8,440 nt of DNA from Alphaproteobacteria bacterium (GTDB lineage Bacteria > Pseudomonadota > Alphaproteobacteria > Rickettsiales > UBA8987): NCBI GenBank assembly GCA_023269645.1, contig JAHFPR010000083.1, positions 1-8,440 on the forward strand, in the 5' to 3' direction. Shown piece after piece: positions 7,118 to 8,440 of the stretch. Positions within the stretch are counted from its first letter, which is position 1; the number at the start of each line of letters is the position of its first letter. Made by a program: the position numbers and the translations under genes. Below the pieces are notes generated by a model. The model was given only the letters and a program-made list of their open reading frames with translations, made no database searches and was not told the DNA's origin.

Positions 7118-8440
7118 TTACAACTCTTTCACCTTCTTATAGAAAACGGGAAGCCACGCATCCGGATCGTTACCTGCTTCAGCGCGCACCCTGTCCAGCA
7201 GCCGCACCGTATCCGCGCGACCAGAAAGCACGTTGATGACATTATCCATCCCTGTCAGATCAATACGCGCCACCACCGAATCTTCGTTCTGCTTCACAAG
7301 GAAATAGCGTGTGCCGGGATCGGTGGATTTGATGAGTGCGAATTCCCGGTTGGAAAGCATGAACACTTCCTGATACACGGGTGTGGCCTTGTTGTTTGGC
7401 AGGTATATCTGTGTGGCTGTCTGCTGCACCAGCGTATCGCTGATCTGGCTGTTGGCGATGTCTTCCACCGACTGCGTGGCAAACACCACCAGCGCATTCA
7501 GCTTACGAAGCACCTTGAGCCAGTCCTTGATTTTCGGCGCGAAGATGGGGTTATCAATGAGTGCCCAGGCTTCGTCCAGCACGATGACGGTCGGCGTACC
7601 GTCCAGTGCCATGTTGATTTTATGGAACAGGTAGAGCAGCACCGGGTTGAGGCTAAGCCCATCCGCCAGCACCTTCGCCATTTCAAAGCCGAAGGTCATC
7701 GCCGTGGTGAAATCCACGTTATCCACGGGGTTATCGAACAGCCCGGCGTGTGTTTCACCCGTATGCCAGACACGTATCCGCCGCGAGAGCGAACCTGGAT
7801 CCTCCAGCCCGAAGAAGGCCGCGATATTCCGGAGCATCCGCTGTTCCGTCGGAAGTTTGTAATTGCCCGCGACCGCCTGGGCGATCATATCGTTTTCTTC
7901 CGGCTTGATGGCTACATCGTGCGTGGCAAGTGCCAGGGTGCGCAGCCATTCCGAAAGGAACGTGCGGTTTTCATGCTTGTCCTCCAGCATCAGCGGGTTG
8001 AACCCGGAATTGCCCGAAGGCTCGATCATGCTGTATTTCCCGCCCAGCGCACGGATGAAGATTTCCGCGCCGCGATCCTTATCGAAGAAGAACATCCTGC
8101 AATCGTATTTCTGCGCCTGCGCCATCAGGAAGTTCATCATGACGGTTTTACCGGAACCCGTCGGCCCGATAATCATGCTATGGCCTACATCGCGCACATG
8201 GAAGTTGAAATAATAGGGTGTGCCGGAGGTAGTATCCAGCACGGTCAGTGCTTTGCCCCAGTGGTTGCGATCTTTTTTTCCGACAGGATAATTATGGAAG
8301 GAAGCGAACCCGGCGAAATTCATCGTACTGATGCGCACCGCGCGGGAGAGATATTCTGTATTCGCCGGCAGCATCCCCCAGTAGGAGGGCTGGAGGTTAA
8401 GCTGCTCCCGGTAAGGATTAATGCCCATATTCACGAATTC
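7118..8440 (-). CDS. virB4: VirB4-family type IV secretion ATPase, C-terminal part (partial at right edge)
   Basis: This is the energising ATPase of a type IV secretion system, a cytoplasmic hexamer docked on the inner membrane that drives channel assembly and transport. The reading frame is open to the window edge (codons for Glu-Phe-Val precede Asn-Met-Gly), so the start lies outside; a GTG at 8434 is not the real start. About 440 residues are visible, against roughly 800 for the family, so the N-terminal CagE/TrbE/VirB domain is mostly missing. Seen directly: FAGFASFHNYP and NHWG blocks before the nucleotide-binding domain; Walker A GPTGSGKT at 8144-8167; Walker B VIVLDEAW at 7565-7588; and a following VVFATQS motif typical of VirB4/TrbE. 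The gene ends with TAA, 15 bp before the first virB6 paralog, with no virB5 between. No frameshift or missing catalytic residue is seen. The identification is very secure; only whether it serves effector secretion or conjugation is open. Confidence 0.96.
   Translation of the reverse strand, partial: EFVNMGINPYREQLNLQPSYWGMLPANTEYLSRAVRISTMNFAGFASFHNYPVGKKDRNHWGKALTVLDTTSGTPYYFNFHVRDVGHSMIIGPTGSGKTVMMNFLMAQAQKYDCRMFFFDKDRGAEIFIRALGGKYSMIEPSGNSGFNPLMLEDKHENRTFLSEWLRTLALATHDVAIKPEENDMIAQAVAGNYKLPTEQRMLRNIAAFFGLEDPGSLSRRIRVWHTGETHAGLFDNPVDNVDFTTAMTFGFEMAKVLADGLSLNPVLLYLFHKINMALDGTPTVIVLDEAWALIDNPIFAPKIKDWLKVLRKLNALVVFATQSVEDIANSQISDTLVQQTATQIYLPNNKATPVYQEVFMLSNREFALIKSTDPGTRYFLVKQNEDSVVARIDLTGMDNVINVLSGRADTVRLLDRVRAEAGNDPDAWLPVFYKKVKEL

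Noticed and set aside
8435..8440. GAATTC at the right edge as a cloning junction
   Set aside because: The VirB4 frame reads straight through it and six-base palindromes occur by chance; GGATCC also occurs several times within genes in this window.

Overview
The whole window is one minus-strand transcription unit from a type IV secretion system (T4SS). It is read from the right edge (8440) to the left edge (1). It holds the C-terminal part of a VirB4 ATPase, followed by four consecutive VirB6/TrbL-family polytopic membrane proteins. The fourth runs off the left edge. There is no other gene, RNA gene, mobile element or CRISPR array that I can support, and no plus-strand gene.

Layout in transcription order: virB4 (8440 to 7118, N-terminal half outside the window); VirB6 paralog 1 (7102 to 5030, 690 aa, GTG start, SPI-type signal peptide); VirB6 paralog 2 (5025 to 3367, 552 aa, signal peptide); VirB6 paralog 3 (3342 to 1621, 573 aa, lipoprotein-type signal); VirB6 paralog 4 (1624 to beyond 1, at least 541 aa, lipoprotein-type signal, glycine-rich tail). 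The junctions are 15 bp, 4 bp, 24 bp and a 4-bp ATGA overlap. That is the packing of a single operon with translational coupling, with no room for internal promoters or terminators. Coding density is essentially complete, and no gene-free stretch exceeds 24 bp.

The order virB4 followed directly by several enlarged virB6 copies, with no virB5 or virB7 between, is the pattern known from Rickettsiales (the rvh/vir locus of Rickettsia, Wolbachia, Anaplasma and relatives). The base composition, somewhat above 50% G+C by eye, is much richer than in typical obligate intracellular Rickettsiales. The source may therefore be a basal or environmental Rickettsiales-like alphaproteobacterium, or another alphaproteobacterial group carrying this T4SS type. 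This taxonomic reading is inference.

How the parts work together: VirB4 is the cytoplasmic AAA+-like ATPase that powers T4SS assembly and substrate transfer. VirB6 proteins form the inner-membrane part of the channel. Each of the four VirB6 proteins here has the polytopic core with an identically spaced Pro...Trp...Pro signature, but carries a different N-terminal extracytoplasmic domain and a different tail. This suggests specialised, possibly co-assembled subunits and not simple redundancy. Paralogs 3 and 4 are clearly the closest pair and probably arose by the latest duplication.
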